From assembly GCA_017607445.1 (NCBI GenBank), contig JAEVHH010000002.1, positions 3,835,501-3,899,500 on the forward strand: a stretch of 64,000 nt of DNA, in the 5' to 3' direction. The notes beneath the pieces are model-generated. The model ran no database searches, was not told the DNA's origin, and was given only the letters and a program-made list of their open reading frames with translations. Position numbers and translations under genes: made by a program. This document shows, piece by piece, positions 22,909-35,045 of this stretch (its first letter is position 1; every line of letters begins with the position of its first letter). Source of the stretch: Histoplasma ohiense. Its lineage: Eukaryota > Ascomycota > Eurotiomycetes > Onygenales > Ajellomycetaceae.

Positions 22909-25178
22909 ATGGAGCCCTCAACACTCTCTCATTCATTCAAGAACATCAACACAGCCTACATCAGATCACTTGAGCTGAAGTCACTGATTAATTTTGTTAC
23001 TGAAAAGACTGGCAAGAGACAGAGAAAAACTGTTACAATGTTTTCTTCAGTTCTCAAAGAAGTCAGTGACAGCATCTTCATGATCATCTCTTAGTTACAG
23101 AAGTAGTTTGAGAAGACTCAACAATAATAGAATCTGTAACAAAAGACTCTCATCAGATTGACAAAGATTCTGAATAGCTGAGTTGAGAAGAAGAAACAGT
23201 CAATCAGTCAAAACTTTGTCTGAGTCTTCTGTGAAAGATTCATCATATATATAACAGCAGATCTGAGTGCAGCATCAACTCTAAGAGAAAATACTGTCTC
23301 AGATACTCATTCACAGTCAAATTCAGCAAAGACAACTGTGAGAGAGCTGATTATCTGAGTGAATATTATATAGAAGAAGAAAAATTCTGTTCTCTCTGAA
23401 GCTATCTCTGTCAAAACTACAACTTTCTCAACTGACAAAGCTAGTGAAGTCAGTCTGCAGCTCAAGAACATCAGTCAGTCAAGAAGCTTCACAGAGAATA
23501 CAAAGCAGTAAAAGAATTCATAAATTCTCATTATTCTTCAGTCAGAGAAACAGATCACTCAGCTGCAGTCATATACTGTACAGCAGATGATTGTTGCAAA
23601 TATTCAGAGAGTGAGAGATGTAGCTAATATGCTGAAGATGAAACTCATCAGAATAGATTGAGTGATCACATCAAACAATAGAGATATATATGATGCTCTG
23701 ATCACTGAGAAGACAGTGACTACTCTCTGTGAAGTTCTTGACATCACAAAGATTCAGCTATCAGAGTGATGATATAATTATACTGTCTCAGAAGTTCTGG
23801 AATTTGTTCAGAATTGAGAAGAGACAAGAATTCCCACAGACAAGATAATTAAGAGAGAGATTCTGACTCAGACAAAGATAAAATCAGTGAAATGTCAATT
23901 CTTATGATATGAAGTGAATCTTAAGATGAGAAAGATTACATGAATTATTTTCTTTCTCATTTCAGTGAAAGATTTCTCACTCTTCAATATCAGTGAGAGA
24001 GTCAGACTCATCAAGAAAAGATCACTGACAGTGAAATATGACTCAGAATATCAGAGATACTATCATTTATCAAAGTATATATGACTGATGAGATGCTCCA
24101 ACTGCAGTGAGCTCACAAGTCAGTATAAGAAGTCAACAGATGTGAAGTATAAGAAAGTATCACAGTGTATCAACTGCTGTTAACTCTACTCAGCTGAGCA
24201 TCAGCACTGCTCTGTCATACTCAGATGTGTGAACAGCATTCTCAGATATCTAACTCAAAAGAAGCTAGCAGCTGTTCACTGTTTTGACAACAAATATCAC
24301 AGAGATGCTCAGAAGTGACAATCACTGTCAGCACAGTCAGCATCAATGATCACAGTGATAATATCTACATCATTCACTCAATCAACTCAGTCAACACAGC
24401 TCATCAGATTAGCATTCTGCAAGCAGACAGCTACTCAGAGCTTCATCAATGAAAAGAATATCATCTAACAAATGATCTGCATCAGATGACACTCAGTCTG
24501 CACAGCAGAGTGACAGTATAGCCAAGCAGTCAAAGAGCAGTCTAGCTTCAGTATATAGACAACAGATCTGAAATTCTTCAATCTCATTCTGTAGATGAAC
24601 TTTGACAGCAGCTCATTAAATGACTTCTTATACTAGAATATCAATATCAGTAATATAGCTGATGCTGCAGAAACAATCAGCAGAAAAATCACTTTCTGCA
24701 GATCTTTTGAATAAATACAGTCAGAGTAGCTCTCTGTCATATAGCAGCTCTACAGCTTGCTTTCAAGCAGAGCTGTGAAGTGATCTATATACAGAAGTCT
24801 TACACACACTCTGACATCAAGACTTCTAATCACTCAGCATATGAGTGTTTTGTATTTATAGACTGCTGAGATGATATTAATCTGAAACAGTGAGAGAAGA
24901 AGAGACTCTGAATCATGATATATATATACAAAAGTTCAAAAATAAGAGCACAGTAACACTGATCTGTGCAAAACAGAGATCTACTGTGAATCAGTGTCAA
25001 TGACTGCCACATTCTCAATGTGTACAGACAGTCTGAGACAGACACAGTTATGAACTATCTGATCAATTTAAGCTCATCAGCTCACTGTCTAGTAGATGAG
25101 AATTTTAATATATGATATGATATCTTTGAATCAGAGACAGTGAATCTGCACTGAGAAGAGAAGCTTGTTCAGTGAATC
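22909..25178 (+). pseudogene. TadB T2: ORF1 and start of ORF2 endonuclease
   Basis: ORF1 starts at ATG 22909 (VMEPS...), with a Gln-rich/coiled region near 23090 and Cys/His knuckles near 24090-24240. The endonuclease part of ORF2 follows from ~24550, with the DLLW.SVN and LNVYRQS blocks near 24980-25040. The GGDFN block reads VDENFN (25090-25100), so its catalytic region is damaged. The piece ends where GypB B5 inserted (TSD GAATC). Many TGA codons. Confidence 0.75.
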
Positions 25179-25774
25179 TGTGATGAGTTAGCATTCATTA
25201 GTAATTAACTTATGCAATCAACTCCCCTTCTGCACCCGCTCGTTTCTGGCTGTTGTCACCTCGTGTAACCCTCAATGTTCTTTCACTCTGTGCTCCGCAC
25301 TCATGTAGTTTCTAACAATTCTTCTGCATAGCTCTTAATGTTCTTCTGTTCTGTGCTCTGTGCTTGTATAGTCTCTAACAATTCTTTTATATAGCTTCTT
25401 ACATTCTCCCACTCTGTGTTCTGTGCTTGTATAGTCTCTAATGATTCTTCTGTGTAGCTTCTTACATTCTTCTGCTCTGTGTTCCACACTTATATAGTCT
25501 CTAACAATTCTTCTGTGTAGTTCTCAACAATTCCCTCATCTCACATTCTGCACTTGTATAGCTTCTAACAATTCTTATACATACCTCTTAATGTTCTTCT
25601 GCTTCATGCTCCACTGTGGAGCAGCTTCTGATATTCTTCCACTCTGAACTTTCCTCTATAAGAACCCCCTTCATATGACCTTTTCTTCTGATTTCTTTTC
25701 TCTTTCTTTCCTTAATCAATTCGTAATCTGTATTAGAATAGTGCTAGATTGTTAATCAAAGTACACCCATTACA
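25179..25774 (+). repeat. GypB 5' LTR (B5)
   Basis: 596 bp, TGTGATGAGTTAGC to ACCCATTACA. It holds four to five tandem ~63-bp units (25290-25560) that remain open on the minus strand (25301-25489). It should carry promoter and polyadenylation signals, which I could not pinpoint. Confidence 0.95.
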
Positions 25775-26172
25775 TTATGAATTGATTCTTCTGCATTTTA
25801 GACCTGAGTGCTTTATTATTAGTTCTTACACCTGAGTGTGTTGTTTAAGGCCTGAGTGTCTTGTTACCAGTTCTTACATCCGAGTGCATCATTTACAGGC
25901 CCAAGTGTCTAGTCATTACAAGAGATCCCTTGTGAGCCTGAGTGCCTCTATTATTAGTTATATAGACTATCATATCTAAGTGTCTGAAACACAATCAACC
26001 ATGTTCTACAAGATCTGAGTGCCTATGAACCATAACACTGCAAATAGTATTCACAAAGAAGCTTGATCAAGCTTAGCATTACAACACTGTGAATAGTGTC
26101 TGTGAGAGAATCAAGTGTCTACAAGTATTCCTTTTTCTTTTTTTTTATTATTACATGTTCTTAGATATCAAA

Positions 26173-27186
26173 ATGAACTATGAACAATTCTACAAACACC
26201 CACCACACCTGAACACAGCAGATGATAACTTAGACCTACAAAGCATCCTCCAGCAGCAGACACTACAGATGGCTGAATTGCAACAACAACTTGCTGAGAT
26301 GAGCACTTCTGCATTCATCATTCCTTCTACATCTGCACCTCACAAAAAGCCCCCAAGAGAGAAGCTTTCAATTCTCAATAAATATGAGAGAGATCTAGCA
26401 CTCTATCTTGTGTGAAAGTCAAAAGCAAACATCAAATTGAACATCAATGAACAAGCAATAGACTCACTATTCAATCAAGCATGGTATATTCATAGCAGAT
26501 TGAATGGCAACACATTAGCAAAATTCCAACCCTGAATGAGCCATTGTCAGAATCATCAGTGTACATCAGAGCTAGTCTTTCAACAACTCAACTCTCTCTT
26601 CCTCAATTCTACACTTCAAACCAAGATGTTAGACTGACTTAATCAAACTCATCAGATGAATGTTGTGTTGACAACTTATCTTTCTGAATTCAATCACAAG
26701 CTTCTAGAAACAGATGGACAAGACTGAAACAATATCATCAAAATCAATATATTGTTCAAGAACTTGAACTTTCAGTTGCATAACTGAAGTGTAGAGTATT
26801 CAAAGCTCTCAATATACAGCAAATTCTGTGCTGATCTTTGTCTGTTGAACAACAATCTGTCTCAGTTCTGCATGCTTCAAAATTGTAGAGGATTTCATCA
26901 AACAAATGCATATGCTTCAAACCACTCTGCAGCACCCTCCACTTCCAAACCAGAATCAATGAACTGAGTTCCACACATGAACACAAGCCATCTGAGAGTC
27001 TCTAACATCTCAGAGAAGAACACCATCAATCAAATCATCAGAGAAGTCTGCATACACTGCAACAAGTCAGAGCACTTTGTGAATCAATGTTTGAATGCAA
27101 TTGCTTCAAGTAAACCCCCCACACATGTGAACACTGCATCATCTGTGAATAGACAAGAACAGAGAAAAGATGAGCTCTCACTCTAA
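26173..27186 (+). pseudogene. gag: GypB gag (B5)
   Basis: 337 codons, ATG 26173 to TAA 27184-27186. The N-terminal Gln-rich coiled segment (QSILQQQ...LQQQLAEMS) is intact for 80 codons. TGA first interrupts at 26413-26415, where B6 has TGG. Knuckle CIHCNKSEHFVNQC is at ~27049-27090. It forms the virus-like particle shell and packages element RNA, by analogy with Ty3. Two upstream in-frame codons beyond the ATG are open, but ATG 26173 is conserved in all three copies. Confidence 0.9.
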
Positions 27187-30100
27187 AACATAAACAAGAG
27201 CTCAAGAAGCAGAAAGCTAGCTGAAGATTCAAACAGAAGATGCAAGCAGACACAATCATGATCTCTGTCATTGTAAATAACTTAGTCAACATACAAGCAA
27301 TGATAGACAGTGATTTCCTTCACTACACTCTTATAGATACCCAGCTGATTGAGAAGCATAAGCTCCAGTGTATTCCCTTTTTCAAACCACATAAACTCAG
27401 TGAATTTGACAGCCTCAGAGGATCCGCCTTCTACAACATGATAAGATTTAATGTCAATATAGAAGGACATGAGAAAAAGAATATATACACATACAAAATA
27501 CAAGATCTTGAGTATGATCTAATGCTCAGTCTATCATGACTCACAGAATTTGAAATCTTGTTGAACACACACAATCACTGTCTTATTTTCCCAGAAGGTG
27601 ACCATGTTTACAAGAAGGATGTTGATAGAACCACTGATCTCACTCAGATATCAGTGGAAGCATACAAACTACTAACTCACCAAGCATATGAGAAGAAGAA
27701 CATCCAAGTGTTCACTGCTAGCATGGCAGATATCAAGAAAGCATTAGAAAAGTTAGAATCTAAAGACCCCAAGAAATCACACAAGAAACTACCCAAATCA
27801 TACAAAGACTTTGCAGATGTGTTCAATGAGAAAGAAGCTGAAAAGCTTCCTCCTCATCAAGAACCCAGTATAGATCATACAATCAAGCTCATCAAGAAAG
27901 ACAGTAAGAACTCACAACCACTCTGAAGTCCTCTCTACAGCATGTTGCACAACAAGCTTCTCATTCTACAAAAAACACTCAATGAATTACTAGACAAAGA
28001 CTTCATTCATATTAGCAACTCACCCACTGCAGCATCTGTACTGTTTGCAAAGAAATCAGAAGATGACTTACAATTCTGCATCAATTATCAAGAACTCAAT
28101 AAGATTACACAGAAGAATCAATATCCTCTCCCACTCATCAATGAAATACTCAAACAGATAGAAAAAGTAAAATGATTTACAAAACTTGACATCTCTACAG
28201 CCTTCTACAAGATAAGAATTAATGAAGATGATGAATGGCTAACTGTCTTTCATACACATTACAGATTATACAAATGAACAGTGACCTCCTTTGAATTAGT
28301 GAACACTTCAAGTACATTTCAGAAATACATTAACTGAGCTCTACAAGATCTGCTCAATGAGATCATCTCAGCATACATAGATGATATCTTGATCTTCATC
28401 AATGAATCACTCACTGAACACTGTAAGCACATACAACAAGTTCTTGACTGCCTACAAAAAGCTGAACTGCAAGTGAACATTGACAAATGTGACTTTGAGA
28501 TCAAGTCTACAATCTATCTAGAATTCATCATTGAAGCTGAAAAAGACATATGTATGGATTCTAAGAAGATGGAAGCAATCCTCAACTGAGAGACATCAGT
28601 CTCAGTAAAAGAGACTAGAAGCTTTCTAGAGTTTGTCAACTTCTATCAAAGATTTATCAAGAACTTCTCCAATATCATACAATCACTAACAGATCTGACT
28701 CAGAAAGACATCATATTTCAATGGACTGACAAAGTGGACACAGCATTCAAAAAGCTGAAGCATATGTTCACAAACACCCCAATGCTGCAATCATTCAATC
28801 CAAATAAGCATACAATTCTCAAAACAGACATCTCAGATTACATAGTAGATGGGGCACTGATGCAATATGACAACAAAGATGTTCTACAATCTTGTGTCTT
28901 CATCTCAAAAAAGATATCACTCATCAAATGCAACTACAAGATCTACAACAAGGAGCTTCTAGCAATCATACAATGTCTCAAAAAATGAGAATCCAAACTC
29001 ATGAGTGTCAAGAGATTTGAGATTGTTATCAATCATAAGAATCTAGAGTACTTCACAATCACTTGTAAGCTTACTGAGAGACATATGCATTGATCATTGT
29101 TCCTTAGTCATTTTTCATTCACAATTCATTATCAATCTGAAGTAGAGAACATCCTTGTAGATACTCTGTTTCATCAAGAATAAGATATGCCATCTGATGA
29201 CTTGGATGACAGATGAAAACATTAAGAGCATTGATTAATCAACTCTGCAATCATAGAAAGTCCTACACAATCAGATGAACCTCATGTACATATCAACCAG
29301 TTCCAAGCTCAAGAACCCTCACTCAAAGAACAATGAAGACTAGCAGCAGAGGCAGATGAATTCTGGCAATAAGTCACTGAAGTCATACAAAGCAAAGCAC
29401 CTCAATTCCCCACAGATGTATACTCAAGAACAGATATCTCAGCATGTTCAATTGACAATGACAACTGCTTACACTTTTGAGATAGGCAATGAATCTCTGA
29501 TTCAGAATCTCTATAAACATGAATCATGCAAGAAATTCATGACTCATCAATGATTGGACACTCAGAACACAAAATCATGTACAACATCATTGTCTGAGAA
29601 TTCTACTGATCAGATATGTTGAAAGATATACACTGATTTGTACACAACTGTGATCACTGCAGCTCAGTGATGACATGATATGAATACTGAAAAGAGATGC
29701 TGAAGCTCTTATCTGTTCTCAATCAAACTTGACACAATATAGCTATCAATTTTGCAGTTTCTTTACCCAAAAGTGGAGGTTCTACAAACATTCTAGTCAT
29801 TGTCAATCAACTCAGCAAGAGTGTAATACTACAGCTCTGTGACAAGATGAATGCTGAAGTAGTTGCAGATGCCTTTGTCAGAAGCTCATTCTATCATATA
29901 CACAGTCTGTCTTCATTCATTGTGTCAGATAGAGACAGTCAATTCATCAGTGCACTCTGAGCCTGCATATACCAATTATTAAGAATTGAATGAAAATTAT
30001 CAACAGTGTACCACTCAGAGACTGATGAAGCTATCAAGAGAATGATACAAACAGTAAAGAACATCCTCTGTAAGTTCTGCAATTACACACAAGACAACTG

Positions 30101-30818
30101 AAGCAATCTGCTGCTACACACTGAGATTGCAATTAACAGTTGAGATTCCACTACAACAGATGTAAGCTCATTCTTTCTTCTACACAGATACAACTTAGAG
30201 ATTCTGAACTTCTCTGGGACTCTCTGAGAAACCACATACATCCACAGCTTCATACAGACAGCAGAGAACATCATGAGCAAGCTGAAGAAAGTTCACAAAT
30301 GAGCAGAAGCTTCAATGATCAGCACTCAGCAAAATTATAAGAATCAAGCAAACATCAGAAGAAGTTCTACAACTCAATATCATATAGAAGACAAAGTCTG
30401 ACTGAATCTCAAGAACATAAGAACAGACCACTCCTCACATACACTAGATTATCACCACATCAAGTATACAGTGAAGAAAGTGCTAGACACACACAATTAT
30501 CAACTCAACACCTCATCTGACATTCACAACATCTTTCATACAAACCTGCTCTGATCCACAGCTGAGAATCCATTCCCCTCACAGAGAATCTCCAATTGAC
30601 AGCCACCCACCATTGTAGAAGAAGACAACAAACTTGAGTGGGAAATCAAAGCAATCCTTGATGATAGAACTAATCACTGCCACTGTAAATATCTCATCAA
30701 ATGAATAGAATACAATCATCTGATCTGAAAATCTGCATTCATCTTGAAGAACACCACCACTCTCGACATCTATGAGTTCTCACTCACCTTGGTAGGGGGG
30801 GATAATGTGACAGATTAG
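27187..30818 (+). pseudogene. pol: GypB pol (B5): protease, RT, RNase H, integrase, chromodomain
   Basis: One frame (-1 to gag) without net frameshift to TAG at 30816, 11 bases into the 3' LTR. The protease box near 27300 reads AMIDSD, so the DSG is lost. RT runs ~27940-28600 with intact YIDD (28374-28385). RNase H (28730-29200) contains TDISDY and YNKELLAI. The integrase zinc region (H...H...NCDHC) is near 29500-29660 and the core at 29700-30130. The C-terminal chromodomain (WEIKAILDDR...KYLIKW) is near 30635-30775 and in related elements tethers integration to modified histones. About twenty stops, nearly all TGA. Confidence 0.92.
30794..30802 (+). promoter_or_regulatory. Polypurine tract of GypB (B5)
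   Basis: AGGGGGGGA a few bases before the 3' LTR; primer for plus-strand DNA synthesis. The G run is unmutated, although B6 has AGAGAGGG at the same place. Confidence 0.75.
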
Positions 30819-31401
30819 TATTTATTAGTAATTAACTTACACAATCAACTTCCCTTCTGCATCCACTCATTTCTGACTGTTGTCATCTCACATAATCCTC
30901 AATGTTCTTCTGCTCTGTGCTCTGTGCTTGTGTAGTTTCTAACAATTCTTCTGTGTAGCTCTTAACATTCTTTCATTCTGTGCTCTGTGCTTATGTAGTC
31001 TCTAATGATTCTTCCATGTAGCTTCTTACATTCTTCTGCTCTGTATTCCACACTTGTGTAGTCTCTAACAATTCTTTCACATAGCTTCTTACATTCTCCC
31101 ACTCTGTGTTCTGCACTCATATAGTCTCTAACAATTCTTCCACATAGCTCTCAACAATTCCCCCACCTCATATTCCACACTCATATAGCTTCTAACAATT
31201 CTTACATATATCTTTTAATGTTCTTCCACTTCACACTTCACTGTGAAGCAGCTTCTGATATTCTTCTGCTCTGAACTTTCCTCTATAAGAACTCTCTTTG
31301 TATGACCTTTTCTTCTGATTTCTTTTCTCTTTCTTTCCTTAATCAATTCATAATCTGTATTAGAATAGTGCTAGATCGTTAATCGAAGTACGCCTGTTAC
31401 A
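30806..31401 (+). repeat. GypB 3' LTR (B5)
   Basis: 596 bp, TGTGACAGATTAG to CGCCTGTTACA. Partner of 25179-25774. For example GCACCCGCTCG in the 5' copy is GCATCCACTCA here, showing CC-to-TC and CG-to-CA changes since insertion. Confidence 0.95.
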
Positions 31402-33246
31402 GAATCAGTGAACACAGAATGAACTTTGTGAAAGAGATAGATATTTCAACTCATACAGCAGATCATATAATTGATCTCATCTTCTTCAATATAATCTTTG
31501 CTTTCACTTCAGTGCATCAAGATTTACACTGCAGCTCAGATCATCAGTCTATAATTACTATACTGTCAACAACACTTCAGACACAGCAGAGCAGAGCTCA
31601 GATCAAAATCACAGACTCTCAGCTGAAACTCTTTACAGATCTTATCAGAGATTTTATAGTGAATATATCTTACTCAGATAAAGTTGAGAATATAGCACAG
31701 TTTAATGATCTGACTCAATACTTCACTCAAAATCTTCTAGCTGCAGCTCAGACAGTCAGTAAATCAGTGCAATAAAAACAGACTACAGCTCTTTGATGAA
31801 CAGTAGACTGCTGAAGAGCACATTGAGAGCTCATCACTCATCAGACAGAGACTGCAAAGCACTGATTCAAGAACACAGTGTGCAAGATCAAGTGTGTATA
31901 CTGAAGACAGATAATCAATGAGATCAGAAATGACAGAGATCTGTATTAGATGATAGCATAACATGAGCTGAAACTCAATCTCAGAGCACTTTCTCTGATA
32001 ATTGAGAATCAGATCATAGAAGAGACAGCTGTCAAAGCTAAGATACTTTGACAAATCATTCTAAAGTAATACAACTCAATCAATGATCTGAAATACAATT
32101 CATTGAATAATGAGCACTGAAGCAGCATGAGAAACCTGCTCTGAGATCTCTGAATTGAGATGAAGAAGATAGAATGCAATATCATTGAAATACAGAGTAT
32201 CTCTTCAGACATGAATGAAATCACAGTGCAGCTGTTCAAGATATACTGACAGTATATATTTTTTTTTGTACAGCAGCTATACAACTGCTGTCTTCAGCTC
32301 TGTCACTTCCCACAAATCTGAAAGCTGACAGAGATGACAATGATATTCAAGATAGATAAAAGAAACAGAAGTTTAATTCACTTTTGAAGACTCATTACTC
32401 TTCTCTCAGTAATCTTCAAGAAACTGAAACACATTGTTGTAAAATGATTGATATACACAGTACTTATTCATAATGTAGTCAGCTTGCAGTATGAAGAAGT
32501 ACTGCTCAGACAATCTGCAATGAATCTGATAACTGCTTTCACTCATGAAATGAAGACAGTCTTCACACAAAACAAGAAGATATTTATAATCACAATGAAT
32601 GTACAGAATATCTTTGATACTGTGCTGTGCAGACAGCTGCTTCAGCAGATGATGCAACAGAGATAACTGTGTGAACTACTACAATTTATTGACAGCTTTC
32701 TCACTGAATACAGAGCTCAGATCTGACTGAAGAGAATCATTACAGCAGTATATCAGATACAATGTGATATATTACAGAGATTCTCTCTGTCATCAATACT
32801 GTTTCTTCTGTATCTGACAGAGCTGCTGTGGCAGAATCTGAAATTGTACTTTGATTATACAGATGATCTGAACATCTGATGAGCTATACACTTATTTAAC
32901 AACAATATTATTCTTCTCAGTCATGATATACAGAGTATTCTGAGATGAAGAAAGACAAACAAAATGATCTTCACATCAGAGAAATTTGAAATGATTCATC
33001 TCATAAGAAAGTAACACAATGAAACACTGTCAGTGATTGTGTCAGAGAATCTGATCATACACTCTGTCACTGCTTCAGCTGAATAGAAGTTAGTATTTTA
33101 CTGACTAAATATATACTTTGACAGAAGACTCATCTGAAGACTGTATATCTCTGCTTAGATAAAGAAGATAAAAGCTGTGACTCAGCACATCTGAAATCTA
33201 AAAAAGATCAGAGATAAGCTCTTAGTAGATGCTCTGTAGAAGACAG
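31402..33246 (+). pseudogene. TadB T2: endonuclease end and RT
   Basis: Continues ORF2 after B5. The endonuclease IIDLIF and SDHQS blocks are near 31470-31550. RT continues to the catalytic box near 32855-32866, which reads YTDD against YADD in T3. Numerous TGA codons. It ends where T3 inserted, with duplicated target TCTGTAGAAGACAG (33233-33246). Confidence 0.82.
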
Positions 33247-33404
33247 CAGAGCATCCTTACAACTACCCACGAATGTAGAGGTACATTTGAATTTTTCCAT
33301 TTTCTAACTGTTTTTCATATAATTTTAACCCTTCAACCCATTCAACATCATCACACACCCTCTGCAATTACTCTATGTGTGTGTACTGCACAGATTGAGT
33401 GGTC

Positions 33405-35045
33405 ATGGAGCCCTCAATGCCCTTCCATCCACCCAAGAACATTGACACAGCCTACATCAGATCACTGAAGCCAGAGTCACCAGTCAATTTTGTTACTGAA
33501 AAGACTGGCAAGAGACAGAGAAAGACTGTTACAATGTCTTCTCCAGTTCTCAAAGAAGTCAGTGACAGCATCCCCACAGCCATCTCTCAGCTACAGAAGC
33601 AGTTTGAGAAGACTCAACAGCAACAGAATCTGCAGCAGAAGACTCTCATCAGATTGACAAAGACTCTGAACAGCTGAGTTGAGAAGAAGAAGTAGTCAGT
33701 CAGTCAGAACTTTGCCTGAGTCTTCTGTGAAAGATTCATTGTATATGTGACAGCAGATCTGAGTGCAGTATCAACTCTGAAAGAGAGTGCTGTCTCAGAC
33801 ACTTATCCACAGTCAAATTCAGCAAAGACAACTGCAAGAAAGCTGATTATCTGAGCAGGCATTGTGTAGAAGAGGAAAAATTCTGTTCTCTCTGAAGCTA
33901 TCTCTGTCAAAACTGCAGCTTTCTCAGCTGACAGAGCTAGTGGAGCCAGCCTGCAGCTCAAGAACATCAGTCAGTCAAGAAGCCTCACAGAGAGCACAAA
34001 GTAGCAGAAGAATTCATAAGTTCTCATCATTCTTCAGTCAGAGAAATGAATCACCCAGCTGCAGCCATATGCTGTGCAGCAGACAATCATTGCAAACATT
34101 CAGAGGGTGGGGGATGTGGCTAATGTGCTGAAGATGAAGCTCATCAGAACAGATTGAATGATCACATCAAGCAACAGAGGCATATGCAATGCTCTGATCA
34201 CTGAGAAGACAGTGGCTACTCTCTGTGAAGTTCTTGATACCATGAAGATTCAGCTATCAGAGCAGTGATACAATTATACTGTCTCAGAAGTCCTGAAATT
34301 CATTCAGAACTGGGAAGAAGCAAGAATCCCCACAGACAAGATGATTGAGAAAGAGGTTCTGACTCAGACAAAGATAAAATCAGTGAGCTGTCAACCCTTG
34401 CAACATGGAGTGAACTTCAAGATGAGAAAGATTACATAGATTGTCTTCTTCCTCACTCCAGTGAAAGGCTTCTCACTCTTCAATGTCAGTGAGAGGGTCA
34501 GACTCATTGAGAAAAGATCACTGACAGTGAGACATGACCCAGAATGTCAGAGATACTGCCATTCATCAAAGTGTATGCAACTGGTGAGATGCTCCAACTG
34601 CAGTGAGTCCACAAGCCAGCATGAGAGACCAACAGATATGGAGTGCAAGAGAGCATCACAGTGTGTCAACTGCTGTTAATTCTATTCAGCTGAGCATCAG
34701 CACTGCCCTGCTGCACCCAGATGTGTGAATGACATCCTCAGATGTCTAACTCAAAAGAAACTAGCAACTATCCACCATCTTGATGACAGATGCCACAGAG
34801 ATGCTCAGAAGTGGCAACCACTGTCAGCACAGTCAGCATCAATGATCACAGTGATGATATCTACATCATCCACTCAATCAATTCAGTCAACACAGCTCAC
34901 CAGACTAGCACCTCACAAGTGAGTGACTACTCAGAGCTTCATCAGTGAAGAGAATGCCATCTGACAGATGGTCTGTATCAGGCAATGCTCAGTCTGCACA
35001 GCAGAGTGGCAGCATAGCCAAACAGTCAAAGAGCAGTCTAGCCTC
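33405..35045 (+). pseudogene. TadB ORF1 (T3), zinc-knuckle RNA-binding protein
   Basis: Starts at ATG 33405 (MEPSMPFHPP), open to 33677 through a Gln-rich, coiled-coil-like stretch (QKQFEKTQQQQNLQQK), then broken by TGA codons but kept in one frame through 34461-34679 and 34725-34922. Cys/His clusters CSNC...H and CVNCC...H..C lie near 34585-34735. By family it coats the LINE RNA. The 3' limit is approximate because the frame stays partly open into the ORF2 region. Confidence 0.78.

Larger units (their letters stand above)
25179..31401 (+). mobile_element. GypB copy B5, complete chromovirus
   Basis: 6,223 bp with two 596-bp LTRs (25179-25774 and 30806-31401), gag, pol and polypurine tract, flanked by GAATC duplications (25174-25178 and 31402-31406) in TadB T2. 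All domains are in order: gag-knuckle, protease, RT, RNase H, integrase, chromodomain. The LTRs differ mostly where one has TG and the other CA at former CG sites, and at CC/TC sites. Confidence 0.97.

Noticed and set aside
25301..25560. 63-bp LTR repeats as a CRISPR array
   Set aside because: Units are contiguous and diverged, without spacers, and lie in a eukaryotic LTR.
34461..34922. Separate small host gene with Cys-rich sequence
   Set aside because: It is in frame with TadB ORF1 and is its zinc-knuckle region.
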